DNA from: Shewanella seohaensis
GTDB lineage: Bacteria; Pseudomonadota; Gammaproteobacteria; Enterobacterales; Shewanellaceae
Direction of reading: 5' to 3'
NCBI RefSeq assembly: GCF_025449215.1
Contig: NZ_CP104900.1
Span: 3,162,001 to 3,226,000, forward strand
Length of the DNA stretch: 64,000 bases
In this document: piece after piece, positions 35,877 to 46,577 of the stretch
Numbering within the stretch: the first letter of the stretch is position 1
How the letters are laid out: every line of letters begins with the position of its first letter
Position numbers and translations under genes: made by a program
The notes under the pieces: model-generated
Seen by the model: only the letters and a program-made list of their open reading frames with translations
The model's database searches: none
What the model was told of the DNA's origin: nothing

Positions 35877-36886
35877 TTATGGCTTCAGAGTGAGTAGCCC
35901 TTGGCTACCCGATAACCACACATTCCCTTGGTTATCTTTGGCAATCGAAACTAAGTTTTCCCCTGGCGGCGAGTGACAATATTGGCACTATCATCCTGAT
36001 TAAGCTGGATAACAACGCCAGCATTCCCTACAAGGTACAAGCTAGTATCTGAGCTCACCAAGGCGCCATTGATGGATGACTGCACGGGCATTTCAATCTC
36101 ATCCCATTGGCTAAGGCTCAAATCTGCTTTAAACACGTGCCCCCTCAGTCCCATTACGTAGACCGCATCCTGCAATTGAATGGCATTGAACATAGAGCCG
36201 TCGTAATCAAACCCAGTACGGGTAAAGGTTTGGCCTTTATCGGCTGACACCGCCACAAGCCCAAGCTCTCCGACTAATAACAAACGACCATCATTGAGCA
36301 CGATCATCCGATTAAAATGCGGCAGTAACGAGGCGCGCTCGGTCAGATAAGCGGCTTGGTCACTATTCTTTAACTCAGCCAAATAGGACACGTCTTCTTC
36401 GGCCAGCAACTCTTCGTGGAATTCTTCCGCCCAGGTCTTGCCGCCATCATGGGTTCGATAAAACAGTCCGTAAGCGCCAATGGCCATGCCGTCCTGCTCA
36501 TTGAGAAACAGCACATCGAGGAAGGGTTTTTCAATTTCGCTCGACTGCATTTGTAACGACCATGTCTGGCCGCCATCTTGGGTGTGCAAAATAGTGGCAT
36601 CGTGCCCGACTGCCCAACCGAGTTTTTCATTTAAAAAGAACACTTTTGTCAGCTGCGCCGAGGTCGGTGTCGGCACTTGTTGCCAGGTGTCATTCAGCAC
36701 GAGCACATGGCCACGCTCGCCCACGGCGACCAAACGCTGTCCCGCATGGGCAATATCTAACACTAAAGAAGATGCCGCTAAGGGCTGAATTTGCGGGAAA
36801 GTCTCAGACACCGCAGAAAATGAAGGGGAAGAAAATAAACAACCAACACTGATTGCAGCGGCGCATTGAAGGATGCGAAACGACAT
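35877..36886 (-). CDS. YCF48-like beta-propeller protein, exported; C-terminus shifted by one base
   Basis: A signal peptide at residues 1–24 ('RILQCAAAISVGCLFSSPSF' then S-A) is followed by a BNR/YCF48-type propeller with repeated 'W-A-V-G … T-x-D-G-G-x-T-W' blades ('LGWAVGHDATILHTQDGGQT', 'YGLFYRTHDGGKTWAEEF'). As written it stops at 35951. Adding one base to the C4 run at 35960–35963 extends it through 'ENLVSIAKDNQGNVWLSGSQ' to a stop at 35877, completing the last blade and giving 336 residues. Such proteins help assemble or chaperone membrane complexes. Here it sits 31 bases upstream of the RND exporter and probably works with it. Confidence 0.8.
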
Positions 36887-36907
36887 ACAAACTTCCTTAA
36901 CTAATGA

Positions 36908-36924
36908 GGGGCGCTTAGCGCCCC
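36908..36924 (-). terminator. Short hairpin between the DUF1329 and YCF48-like genes
   Basis: GGGGCGC and GCGCCCC form a seven-base GC stem with a three-base loop in the 54-base gap. It lacks a T-run on the minus strand, so it may only weaken read-through or protect the upstream mRNA 3' end, leaving more DUF1302/DUF1329 than exporter transcript. Confidence 0.45.
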
Positions 36925-36940
36925 TTTATACCGTGGCTGA

Positions 36941-38305
36941 TTAACGGATACCTTCGCGACGTAGCGCGTCTGGGGTGAAGTTCGCTTCACTCAACTTGGC
37001 ATCGAAGTTATACATTCCACTCTGGTTGTCTAAGCCCATGGCCAAATAACGACGGGACTGCAGATCGTGGAACACTTCTAAGGTATCCCACTGTGTGGGG
37101 ACTTCGTAGTAGTTCAAGCCGTGGGCAACCGCCACACGGTAGAGTTCATCACGATTGTCATACAGATCGGCAATCGATACTTGCCATGAGTCTTCGTCAA
37201 GATACATCACACGCGTTTTGTAAATGTGGCGCATACCGTCTTTCAAGGTCGCCTTCACTTCCCATACACGGTGTTTTTCCCAACGGACAAACTCAGGATT
37301 GATATGACCGGGTTTTAAAATCTGGTCATATTTCAGCTTATCTGAGTGCAATTTATAGTCGTTGTAAGGAATATAGATTTCCTTCTTGCCCACAAGCTCC
37401 CAGTTATAACGCACGGGTGAACCGTTAAACATGTCGAAATCGTCTGTGGTGCGCAGACCATCGGATACGGTACCCGGTGTATCAAAGGCAACGTTTGGTG
37501 CTTTACGTACGCGGCGCTGACCTGTGTTATAGGTCCATGCTTGGCGTGGCAGCGCCTCTTGATCCATGGTTTCTTTTACTAACAGCGCAGTACCAGCCAA
37601 ACGAGCAGGCTGAGTCACCACTTGTTTAAAGTAGAACAGCGTGTTGCTGGCCTTTAATTGATCAAGGGTGATTTCAGGGCGAGAATATTCAAAACGAATT
37701 TCCTCAGCGGTTTCCACTAAGGTGTAGCTGCCATCTGCCGTCGGTGCCGCTTGGCTACGTGAGGTTTCCACATCCACACCACGGAAGCGCAGGATATGGT
37801 TCCAAATCGCTTCTAAGCCATTGGCAGGGATAGGGAATGGAATACCAATCGATGCCCCCGCTATACCATTACCCTGTGCAACTAATTCAGCGCGAGTGGC
37901 GTTGGCTTTTGTCGCATCATAGACAAATTGTGGCACTGATGCGCTGCGGCGCGTTTTGTACACATTCATCTTGTAAGTATCTGGGTAAAGCTCAAACAGT
38001 TTCATTTGACCCGGGGTCAAGAAATCCTTGTATTGGGCTTTGTTCGCATTGGTAATAGTGAATTCAATTTTATCCTCAGGGAAAGGATCGGGGTGATGCA
38101 TTCCCTTAGTATATCCAGCAACTGGCTTAGTAATACCGCCATCCCAAGCGGGAATAGATCCATCGGCATTGCCGGCTTTTTCTGCGCCTAATGGCGTTAA
38201 TTCGTTACCTAATTTAGCGGCCTCGGCTTCAGATACCTTTGCCATCGCTACAGGTGCTACAAGGGCCATCATCACGGCACTTGCCAATATCGACAGTTTC
38301 TTCAT
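36941..38305 (-). CDS. DUF1329 periplasmic/outer-membrane protein
   Basis: This is a 454-residue protein with a clear signal peptide ('KKLSILASAVMMALVAPVAM' then A). Family blocks include 'ELTPLGAEKAGNADGSIPAW', 'MKLFELYPDTYKMNVYKTRR' and 'YNTGQRRVRKAPNVAFDTPG'. DUF1329 resembles LolB/LppX-like lipid-binding folds, and the gene almost always accompanies DUF1302. It is 12 bases downstream of DUF1302 in the same operon. A role in binding and moving a hydrophobic substrate across the periplasm is inferred. Confidence 0.87.
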   Translation of the reverse strand: MKKLSILASAVMMALVAPVAMAKVSEAEAAKLGNELTPLGAEKAGNADGSIPAWDGGITKPVAGYTKGMHHPDPFPEDKIEFTITNANKAQYKDFLTPGQMKLFELYPDTYKMNVYKTRRSASVPQFVYDATKANATRAELVAQGNGIAGASIGIPFPIPANGLEAIWNHILRFRGVDVETSRSQAAPTADGSYTLVETAEEIRFEYSRPEITLDQLKASNTLFYFKQVVTQPARLAGTALLVKETMDQEALPRQAWTYNTGQRRVRKAPNVAFDTPGTVSDGLRTTDDFDMFNGSPVRYNWELVGKKEIYIPYNDYKLHSDKLKYDQILKPGHINPEFVRWEKHRVWEVKATLKDGMRHIYKTRVMYLDEDSWQVSIADLYDNRDELYRVAVAHGLNYYEVPTQWDTLEVFHDLQSRRYLAMGLDNQSGMYNFDAKLSEANFTPDALRREGIR

Positions 38306-38317
38306 TGTTATAGTCCT

Positions 38318-40359
38318 TTAGATCGAATACTTGATATTGAAAGAAATATAATCACGATCTGACATCGCGTTGGTTGTTCCTACACCGCCAAAGAAGTTGT
38401 TGTAGGATAAGTCTGCGCCCCAACGGTTTTGGTATTCAAAATTCAGACCCAAGGCCACTGACTTACGTCCTTCGGTAAAGAGGAACATAGGATCAGGCGT
38501 AATACCGTCTACATCGTGTGAGAAAATCAACCGAGGAGACATGTTCACGCCCGCAAACAAGTTGTTAAAGTCCGCTTTAGCCACCAGACGGTATCCCCAA
38601 GCAAAATCCGTTGGGAATGGGTTGGTTTCTGGACCATTGTGCAGCGCTTGGATGATGCCTGGCATATCGGGATTACCGCCAGAACGTGCAGTACCAGGGC
38701 CATTAAGACGCAGTTCATCAAAACCTGGCATATCGTGGATCCATACCCCACCGACTTCAGCCAACATCGTCAGGTTATCCAATCCCAAGGTAGGACCGAA
38801 TAAATGCGTGAAAGTGACTTGCGCTTGAGTGGTATCGAGGCGGATAAAACCGTCAACGGTTTCGCCAGGTTGTACACCATCAATCTGTGAAATGCCGTCG
38901 AAATCGGGGCGAATACCCGCGTTGGCTAACTGTTGTGGCATACCCGCAAACAGCAGTTCTACGTCATCGATTTGTAGCGGTTCATCTTGACGGTGAGCGA
39001 TTTCGGCGCCCACAGAGGTATCACCAAGCGAAGTGTTAAAGCTGAAGCCATAGAGTTTAATGTCTTCAGGGTAAACAATTTGCGCCTTAGAGAAGCTCTT
39101 TAAGCTGAGCAGCAATTCACGGTTAATATCACTCGCGTTTTGACCCAGTACCGCAAGATCTGACAACAGTGCGCCAGTGCTAAAGTCGGCGGCTGTACCG
39201 CTGATCAGCGGACGACGGCTGTGGTAGTTCATAAAGTAGAAACCAAACTCGGTATCGCCTAACTCAGGGGCGTAATAACCTAGCTTGATACCATATTGGC
39301 CACCGTTGCTTGGTGCTTGCTCATCTTGCACTAACGTCACTTTAGTTGGATAAGCCAGAGCCATCGCTACCAATTGCTGTGTAGGAATAGTTTGACCACT
39401 GGCGATCATCCCAGCCAGTTTCTGATATTCCTGCGTTAAGAAATCTAAATTGATGTCAGGGTTAGCATTAAAGCCTAACTGCGCGTTCTGGTTATAACCA
39501 CCGTAACCGGCGAAATCGTTAGTAGCAAAAATCGAACCAGGGGTTGGGATCCAAACGGGTTCCCAATCATATTGATAGAAACCTTCTACCGATAGGTTTT
39601 CGGTGATCCCCAATGAGGCCCACACCATACCCTGAGGACGGAAGGCTTCCTTGAGTTCCGCACCTGGCGCGTTCAAGATGTTCAAATCGACAGGGTTGAT
39701 TTCACCAATACCGTGGGCGATCAGCGTACTTTCACCCCAAGAAACCACTTGGTTACCCACACGGATAGAAAGCGGGTTAGCACCGTCGTTTAAATCAAAA
39801 TTCGCGTAGACGAAGGCATCCAGCAGACGGATGTCCTTACATTGCACTTCAGACGCTTTACTGTCGCGGCAAGGATCGTATTCTTTCCCTGTTAACGGGT
39901 CATTGAAGTCGTAGTTACCATCGTTTAGCTTACGATCGTAAAAATACATGCCACGAACGAATAGGCCATAGTTCTCATACTTAAGGGATAACTCGTGTAA
40001 TCCTTTAACGATTTCGGATGTAGTATCACCTTGAGAGTAAAGTAAATTACTCAAATCGTTGTTACTAGAATAAGAACCAGGTTGTGCCCAAATCTCAGCA
40101 GATGTGTATTTGGTATTGCCAAATGCAGTGTAGTTTGACCAATCAAACTGTGGCTGGTTTACCTTACCAATTTGTCCATCCCAATCGCGCTCCCCTACAC
40201 GCCAACTGGCACCAGCAGTCCAAGTCGAGTCAAAAGTCCCTTGTATCTCCCCCCAATCGAACGCAACCGCATTAACATTCGACACCATCAATAAACTCAA
40301 TGCCGACGCCACCCCCAAAGCAAGCGCCGACTTGTTAAAACTTTTTTAACAATTTTCAT
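38318..40359 (-). CDS. DUF1302 outer-membrane beta-barrel protein, frameshift in signal peptide
   Basis: The long frame starts at 'MGVASALSLLMVSNVNAVAF', which is only part of a signal peptide. The true start is the ATG at 40359, behind GGAG. Adding one base to the T6 run at 40342–40347 gives 'MKIVKKSFNKSALALGVASA' running into the rest: a full Sec signal peptide and a 680-residue protein. The mature part is rich in aromatic, alternating strands and ends 'YISFNIKYSI', with a C-terminal hydrophobic residue as in outer-membrane barrels. DUF1302 proteins are thought to be outer-membrane channels for hydrophobic compounds. It is the first gene of the DUF1302–DUF1329–YCF48–RND cluster. Confidence 0.83.
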
Positions 40360-40694
40360 TTTAGCTCTCCGTACCCTGCTGGATTCTTTGTTCTTGGAAT
40401 TACAACCAACATCTTGTTAGCTCACAGGTAACATCATTGTTACAGCAATTAATCCCCATGAGCAAGGCACAGTTAGAGAAAATTTTCTAAAGAATTAAGC
40501 ACGTAGACACATTTATGTCATCTACTACAGGGATGGGATTTAAATTAGAAAAGCAGAAGATTAAAAAGCGCGGGAAAAAACAGACAAAAAACTTTATATT
40601 TCATTAACATAATTACAAAGAAAATATCATATTTCCGTGATTGTAATTAGTCGACCGTTTAAAGTAATTACTCTAAGTAAAAATCAACAATTTA
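40360..40694. other. Intergenic promoter region of the DUF1302 operon
   Basis: This is an AT-rich 335-base stretch with no supported gene. It must hold the DUF1302 operon promoter and the end of the DUF2835 transcript. I cannot assign specific sites. Confidence 0.45.
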
Positions 40695-40913
40695 TTAGGC
40701 TAACTGCTCTAGCGACACAAATTGCCCTTTATCATCGAGCACCAGTTTGAACTGCCCATGAATACCGTTATCGGTTAAAAAACGCCTAAAATGTCGGCCA
40801 TTAATCCACAGGATCCGCCCCTGACGCTCACGCACTTCAACCTTATCGGCAATGCCTTGATAGTAAGGTAAAAACTCTCGATAACTTAGATTTAGCTTAA
40901 AATACAATTCCAT
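40695..40913 (-). CDS. DUF2835 family small protein
   Basis: This 72-residue protein carries the family pattern 'LNLSYREFLPYYQG' … 'RILWINGRHFRRFLT' … 'GIHGQFKLVLDDKG'. DUF2835 proteins are short, conserved in Pseudomonas, Vibrio and Shewanella, and uncharacterised. The ATG at 40913 is preferred over a TTG four codons upstream because conserved sequence starts there. It is a monocistronic gene. Confidence 0.8.
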   Translation of the reverse strand: MELYFKLNLSYREFLPYYQGIADKVEVRERQGRILWINGRHFRRFLTDNGIHGQFKLVLDDKGQFVSLEQLA

Positions 40914-41196
40914 ATTAAAACTCAAATAATCGGCATAAAACTGGTAGTGGCTATTTACGATGGGTCAATTACAGCTGTAGGGCCAACAAACAGCATGTCG
41001 TAGATACCGAGCTATTGCCTTGAATTACCGGCCCCACTGGGACAAAGAACACTCTACTACCCTCGTCAAAAGGCCATCATTTTCAATAGTATTAAGTGTC
41101 ATACCTTAGATTTAACTTAACTCGTTAAATAGTATAACTAGGGTGCATGGCCTTCAATTTAGCCCTAACTGCTCAATTACTGCTTGGAAGAATGAA

Positions 41197-41213
41197 GGCA
41201 GCATAATGCTGCC
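41197..41213 (-). terminator. Terminator of pepN
   Basis: GGCAGCA (41197–41203) pairs with TGCTGCC (41207–41213) just after the pepN stop at 41224 on the minus strand. The adjoining spacer 40914–41196 holds no gene that I can see. Confidence 0.5.
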
Positions 41214-41223
41214 CTCTTCATAG

Positions 41224-43773
41224 CTACTGTGCTAATGCCTTAGATACCTTCTCAAATAAATCTTTCGACAGTTCAGGCAGCGCCAATAATCGCGTTAAAC
41301 AAGCCTTGATCTTGGCTTGGCGCGCCTCATCAAACTTACTAAATTGGATGAGTGGCGTCACCATACGCGCCGCAACCTGCGGGTTGAGTTTATTTAAGCT
41401 GATAAGACATTCAGTTAAAAACTCATAACCTTTGCCATCGGCGCGGTGGAATTGATAAATATTTCCCGCTGCGAAACTGCCAATCAGTGAACGTACGCGG
41501 TTAGGATTGCTCATGCTAAAGCTCGCGTGTTGTTGTAATTGACGCAAGCTATCTATCACACCTTCCACATCATGGGTCGCCTGCAGCATGAACCATTTGT
41601 CCATCACCAGCGGCGTATCGCGCCAGCGGGCTTCAAACATTGCCATCAAATGTTCGCGGCAAGGTAACGAGCCGACATTCGCCGCACTTAATGCGCCAAG
41701 TGAGTCGGTCATATTGGCAGCCTTATCAAACTGCTCAACCACAAAGCTTTCGGCCTCACTACTGACTCGGCTCAACCAGTTAAGACATTGGTTTTTCAGC
41801 GCTCGCGCTTTTGTGCAATCACGGTTTACCAATGAGCGATACAGCGCCGTTAATTCATCTTCACAATAGGCGGCAAGCTCTGTGAGCACAAATTCACGGG
41901 CTAAAGCTAAGGCATCTAAATCGACAGTGTCGGTTTGTTCAATCAACGCTGAGGCCGATGGTATAGCTAACATTTCCGCCATCAGCGCCTGATCTAACTG
42001 CTCATCGAGTAAGGCACCTTTGAAACTGTCTTTCACACGCTCGTCTAATGTCATGGTGTGATGTTGCTGTAAATGCGCCACATTTTGCCAAATCGCTTGA
42101 CTCACGAGCGCCACCGACGCTTCCCAACGTGCCACTTCACTCGAGGCAAAGCGCATCAAATGCACAAGCTGATCGATTTCAAAGGGATAATGTAATTTAA
42201 CCGGTGCAGAGAAATCCTGTAGTAAGGATGCCACGGGTTTATGGCGCATACCTTCAAATGTAAAGACTTGCTCTGCTTGAGTAAAATCAAGCACTTGATT
42301 TACCAGTGACAGCCCTTTCTCATCTAACAGCTCTAAGCTAAAGGGAATATGCAAGGGTGAAGCACAACCAGCTAACGTTTGTTTGAGGGTTAACTGGTAA
42401 GTTCCAGTCTCGGCATCAAAACTGTCGCTTGCGGTAACAATTGGCGTGCCCGCCTGACTATACCAGAGACGGAATTGAGTTAGATCGATTCCACTGGCAT
42501 CTTCCATCGCCGCGACAAAATCATCACAAGTCACGGCTTGGCCATCGTGACGTTTGAAGTATAACTTCATCCCCGCTTGGAAATGGGCTTCACCCAACAG
42601 GGTGTGCATCATGCGAATAACTTCGGCGCCCTTGTTATAAACAGTGACGGTATAAAAATTATTCATCTCAATCACAGACTCGGGGCGGATCGGATGCGCC
42701 ATTGGGCCTGAGTCTTCAGCAAACTGCTGGTTTTTGATGACTTTAATCGCGTGAATTCGGTTCACAGCACGAGAGCCTAAATCCGAACTAAACTCTTGAT
42801 CGCGAAACACTGTCAAGCCTTCCTTGAGGCTTAATTGGAACCAGTCACGGCAAGTCACGCGGTTACCCGTCCAGTTATGGAAGTACTCATGGCCGACCAC
42901 AGATTCAATACCGTGGTAATCATCGTCGGTTGCGGTCAAAGTATCTGCCAACACATACTTGGTGTTGAAGATATTTAAGCCTTTGTTTTCCATCGCCCCC
43001 ATATTGAAAAAGTCGACCGCGACTATCATGTAGATATCTAAGTCGTATTCTAGGTCAAAACGAGATTCATCCCAGGCCATAGACTTTTTCAGGGACGCCA
43101 TTGCATGGTGCGCTTTGTGTAAATTACCTTTATCGACAAACACTTGTAGTACCACTTTGCGATGACTGCGGGTGATAAACTCATCCTGCAGCAGATCGAA
43201 ATCACCAGCGACTAGGGCAAACAGATAGGCGGGTTTTGGGAAGGGATCCTGCCAGCGCACGTAATGACGGCCACCATCGAGTTCGCCTTTTTCAATCAAG
43301 TTACCGTTGCTGAGCAGGAACGGAAACGCCAGCTTATCGGCTTCGATTCGCACAGTGTATTTGGCTAATACATCGGGGCGGTCGAGAAAATACGTGATGC
43401 GTCTAAAGCCTTCGGCTTCGCACTGAGTACAGTAAGCGCCGTCGGACATATAGAGCCCTTCGAGGCTTGAGTTAGCCTCGGGATCGAGTTGGGTGATGAT
43501 GGTCAACTCAAATTCATTCAGCGATGTCTCGATAGACAACTGCCCTTCACTCGCGTGATACGTCGCCGCTTGTCCATCAATGGCCACACTCACTAAGGTC
43601 AAACTTTCACCATCGAGCACTAAGGGATTGGTGTGGGAAGAAGTGCGTTTGACTTTGCTAACGGCTTTAACCAGAGTGTTTTTACCATCGAGATTAAAAT
43701 CTAAATCAATGGTTTCGATCGTGAACTGGGGAGCTTGATAATCTTTAAGGTATTTTGCTTGTGCTTGTGTCAT
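41224..43773 (-). CDS. pepN: Aminopeptidase N (M1 family)
   Basis: This 849-residue zinc exopeptidase removes N-terminal residues from peptides in the cytoplasm. The substrate-binding G-A-M-E-N motif is in 'FFNMGAMENKGLNIFN'. The zinc motif H-E-x2-H is in 'GHEYFHNWTGNRVTCRD', and the distal Glu is in 'LSLKEGLTVFRDQEFS'. The C-terminal helical domain is complete. Length is close to E. coli PepN (870). It is a monocistronic gene with its own terminator. Confidence 0.96.
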   Translation of the reverse strand: MTQAQAKYLKDYQAPQFTIETIDLDFNLDGKNTLVKAVSKVKRTSSHTNPLVLDGESLTLVSVAIDGQAATYHASEGQLSIETSLNEFELTIITQLDPEANSSLEGLYMSDGAYCTQCEAEGFRRITYFLDRPDVLAKYTVRIEADKLAFPFLLSNGNLIEKGELDGGRHYVRWQDPFPKPAYLFALVAGDFDLLQDEFITRSHRKVVLQVFVDKGNLHKAHHAMASLKKSMAWDESRFDLEYDLDIYMIVAVDFFNMGAMENKGLNIFNTKYVLADTLTATDDDYHGIESVVGHEYFHNWTGNRVTCRDWFQLSLKEGLTVFRDQEFSSDLGSRAVNRIHAIKVIKNQQFAEDSGPMAHPIRPESVIEMNNFYTVTVYNKGAEVIRMMHTLLGEAHFQAGMKLYFKRHDGQAVTCDDFVAAMEDASGIDLTQFRLWYSQAGTPIVTASDSFDAETGTYQLTLKQTLAGCASPLHIPFSLELLDEKGLSLVNQVLDFTQAEQVFTFEGMRHKPVASLLQDFSAPVKLHYPFEIDQLVHLMRFASSEVARWEASVALVSQAIWQNVAHLQQHHTMTLDERVKDSFKGALLDEQLDQALMAEMLAIPSASALIEQTDTVDLDALALAREFVLTELAAYCEDELTALYRSLVNRDCTKARALKNQCLNWLSRVSSEAESFVVEQFDKAANMTDSLGALSAANVGSLPCREHLMAMFEARWRDTPLVMDKWFMLQATHDVEGVIDSLRQLQQHASFSMSNPNRVRSLIGSFAAGNIYQFHRADGKGYEFLTECLISLNKLNPQVAARMVTPLIQFSKFDEARQAKIKACLTRLLALPELSKDLFEKVSKALAQ

Positions 43774-43804
43774 GTCGTTCCCTTTAACACTGTTCTAAAT
43801 AAGA

Positions 43805-43827
43805 AAAACGCGCCATAAGCGCGTTTT
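43805..43827 (-). terminator. Terminator of prc
   Basis: AAAACGCGC and GCGCGTTTT form a nine-base stem around a five-base loop, overlapping the prc stop and followed by T's on the minus strand. Confidence 0.7.
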
Positions 43828-45907
43828 AAGATACGGTAAACAGGCGCAATAACCGCCTATTTAGTGCCAGCGTTAGCCAGCTTTTTGCATCCGCCATATC
43901 TAAGGTGATATAGGCCGTTTCGTCTAAGAAGGCATCCGGTGCTTCAATGTCGTCTTTGTCTTTAATGTCTTCCATCGATTTAACCGCGGCTAAACCATGG
44001 GCAACACGACGCTCGTTGGTTCTATCGAGGACTTTCTTCTCATCGGCTTCACGTGAGGCAATGCGCTCACTTTCAACTAAGGAGACAGTTTTCTCTTTAT
44101 GATGCTTTTTAAAGTCGGCAATATCTTGATTGATATAGTTAAACTCAACATTGTTCTGAATACGGGCAAGGTGCTTTTTATCTAAACTCGCCACCAACTC
44201 AGGGGTGATGTCGTTTAGGGTGCCGTATTGCGCCATTGGCACTTTGTCCCAAGGTAAAGCATTCTTCTCTTCCGCCTCACCGTATTCACCCGGCTCTAAC
44301 GCACTTGGGTAAGCAATGTTCGGGGTTACGCCTTTGAGCTGAGTGCTGCCACCGTTGATACGGTAGAACTTCTGGATCGTGTACTGCACGTGGCCAATCG
44401 GCTTCTCGTACATGTCGTAGATTCGACCAAGGCTCTTATGCTGCTGCACAGTGCCTTTACCAAAGCTTGACTCACCAACAATCAGCGCACGGTCGTAATC
44501 TTGTAACGCGGCGGCAAAAATTTCCGAAGCTGATGCACTGTAACGGTCAACCATAATGGTTAACGGGCCAGCGTAGGTCGTCTTGCCATCGTTATCACGG
44601 TGGGCAGACACTCGACCATCGGCGTCACGCACTTGCACCACAGGGCCCATATCGATAAAGAGTCCCGTCAGTAACACGGCTTCGGTCAACGCACCGCCGC
44701 CATTACCACGTAAGTCGATGACGACGCCTTCAACCTTGGCTTCGTTTAACTTCACCAATTCTTTTTCAACGTCCTGGGATAAATTCATATAGAAACCAGG
44801 AATTTGAATCACACCCACTTTACGGTTGGCGTATTCACCGTCTTTCGGCTCGATGATCTTTGAGGTTGCGGCACGGTCTTCTAAACGGATTTTGTCGCGC
44901 ACTAAGGTCAGATTAAACGGCTTAGCGTTAGAGCCACCCTTCTTAGGTAAAATCTGTAATACGACTTTACTGCCCTTAGGCCCTTTGATCAGGTCGACCA
45001 CATCGTCTAATCGCCAGCCGATCACATCAACAATCTCACCGCCTTCTTGGCCTACACCGACGATTTTATCTTCAGGCGACAGTTTTTCACTGCTGGCCGC
45101 AGGACCGCCTGCAATCAAACTCTTGATGACAGTGTAATCGTCTTCAAGCTGTAACTGCGCACCAATCCCCTCGAGGCTTAAGTTCATTTCCATTTGGAAA
45201 CGTTCAGCATTACGGGGCGATAAATAGCTAGTATGTGGCTCGATGCTACGGGAGAACGCATTCATCACCGCTTGGAACACATCTTCGCTATTGGTCTGAG
45301 TCAGACGCTTGATGGCGTTGTTATAACGCTTTTGCAGAATATCAACGATTTCAGGCCATTTCTTGCCAGTGAGTTTCAGATTCAGCGCATCGTATTTAAC
45401 ACGTTGACGCCATAACTCGTTGATTTCGGCTTGATCTTTTGGCCAAGCAACATCTTCCCTATCGTATTCGTAGGCATCACCCGGAACGGTAAAGTCCATC
45501 TCTTTGTCGAGCAGAGAGAGTGCGTATACAAAACCTTCGTAGCGACGTTTCTGAACCAAATCAAACATCTTATAAGCAGGCTCGAGTTCACCCGAGCTCA
45601 GCATATCGTCAAACTGATTAACGTAAGGTTTGAAGCTATCGACATCGGCTTGCGTCAGCACATTACGACGGTAGTCGAGTTGCTGCAGGTAGCGGTCAAA
45701 AATCTGAGCAGAAAACGCATCATCTAATCCAAATCTATGATAGTGGGAACGAGTGTATAAATCCGTCACTCGCTTACTCGCCACTTTATGCTGCGCTTCC
45801 TGCTTGAGAGTGGGTAACTCGCTGATTTGAATCGTAGGGGGGACAGCCCAAGCCGAGAATCCGGCAAAAACAGTGGCAATGGATGTAGCCAAAGTGAGTT
45901 TTCGCAT
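43826..45907 (-). CDS. prc: Tail-specific periplasmic protease Prc (S41)
   Basis: This ~693-residue protein has a signal peptide ('MRKLTLATSIATVFAGFSAW' then A). A helical N-domain is followed by a PDZ domain ('IGAQLQLEDDYTVIKSLIAG') and the S41 catalytic core. The serine lies in 'DRYSASASEIFAAALQDY' and the lysine in 'GESSFGKGTVQQHK'. Prc trims C-terminal tails of periplasmic and penicillin-binding proteins and controls MltG-type and Spr-type cell-wall hydrolases. The ATG at 45907 is preferred over a TTG two codons upstream. It lies downstream of proQ, as in E. coli. Confidence 0.95.
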   Translation of the reverse strand: MRKLTLATSIATVFAGFSAWAVPPTIQISELPTLKQEAQHKVASKRVTDLYTRSHYHRFGLDDAFSAQIFDRYLQQLDYRRNVLTQADVDSFKPYVNQFDDMLSSGELEPAYKMFDLVQKRRYEGFVYALSLLDKEMDFTVPGDAYEYDREDVAWPKDQAEINELWRQRVKYDALNLKLTGKKWPEIVDILQKRYNNAIKRLTQTNSEDVFQAVMNAFSRSIEPHTSYLSPRNAERFQMEMNLSLEGIGAQLQLEDDYTVIKSLIAGGPAASSEKLSPEDKIVGVGQEGGEIVDVIGWRLDDVVDLIKGPKGSKVVLQILPKKGGSNAKPFNLTLVRDKIRLEDRAATSKIIEPKDGEYANRKVGVIQIPGFYMNLSQDVEKELVKLNEAKVEGVVIDLRGNGGGALTEAVLLTGLFIDMGPVVQVRDADGRVSAHRDNDGKTTYAGPLTIMVDRYSASASEIFAAALQDYDRALIVGESSFGKGTVQQHKSLGRIYDMYEKPIGHVQYTIQKFYRINGGSTQLKGVTPNIAYPSALEPGEYGEAEEKNALPWDKVPMAQYGTLNDITPELVASLDKKHLARIQNNVEFNYINQDIADFKKHHKEKTVSLVESERIASREADEKKVLDRTNERRVAHGLAAVKSMEDIKDKDDIEAPDAFLDETAYITLDMADAKSWLTLALNRRLLRLFTVS

Positions 45908-45935
45908 CAACAAGTTACTCCGTTTGATTAAATGA

Positions 45936-46577
45936 TTACAGCAGGATATGTTCCGCTTTCACTTTTACCGTTAAGCCGCTATCTAGCTGAACATGAATGT
46001 CCTCTTTGTTAATGTCGGTGATCACGCCGGCTACTGGCGTCATCCCTAACTTAACATTGACACGTTGCTTCTTCGCTAAATCGGTCAATTGCGCTTGAAC
46101 TAAGTTAACAGCAGGCTCCGCCTTAGGTGCTGCTTTTGCTGGGCGCTCAGTCTTACGTGCTGGCACGGCAACTTTCTTAGGGGCTTTCTTCGCAGGGGCT
46201 TTACCCGCAGGCGCGGCTTTTGGTGCTTGAGCTGCACGCTTAGCTTTTGCTTTATCTTGGCTTTCTTTCAACATCGCTTGAGCATGATCGATATGCTCTT
46301 GCTCTAACTCACCGCATGGCTGACCATCAAGATCCACACGTTGTGCACCGGCTTTTACCGATTTCAGGTAGCGCCAGCTGCTGGTGTAGCGTCTTAAGGC
46401 AACTCGCAGTTGAGTTTTACTGACTTTAGAATCATCAGCCAACCTTTCAGCCAAATCTTGAAACAATCCGATTTTTAATGGCTTAGTTTCACCTTCAGCA
46501 ATAAAGCACAAAGGAAATGTTTCATACAAATACGCCAAAATTGCGTTGGTGTCGGTCAACTTATCTGTTGATTCCAT
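45936..46577 (-). CDS. proQ: RNA chaperone ProQ
   Basis: This ~213-residue protein has an N-terminal FinO/ProQ domain (about 10–125; 'TFPLCFIAEGETKPLKIGLF', 'SKTQLRVALRRYTSSWRYLK') that binds structured RNAs. An Ala/Lys/Pro-rich basic linker follows, then a C-terminal Tudor-like domain ('VNVKLGMTPVAGVITDINKE'). ProQ stabilises small RNAs and mRNA 3' ends. Start codons ATG-ATG lie side by side (46577/46580) behind GGAAG. It is followed by prc after 28 bases, so they are probably co-transcribed. Confidence 0.95.
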   Translation of the reverse strand: MESTDKLTDTNAILAYLYETFPLCFIAEGETKPLKIGLFQDLAERLADDSKVSKTQLRVALRRYTSSWRYLKSVKAGAQRVDLDGQPCGELEQEHIDHAQAMLKESQDKAKAKRAAQAPKAAPAGKAPAKKAPKKVAVPARKTERPAKAAPKAEPAVNLVQAQLTDLAKKQRVNVKLGMTPVAGVITDINKEDIHVQLDSGLTVKVKAEHILL

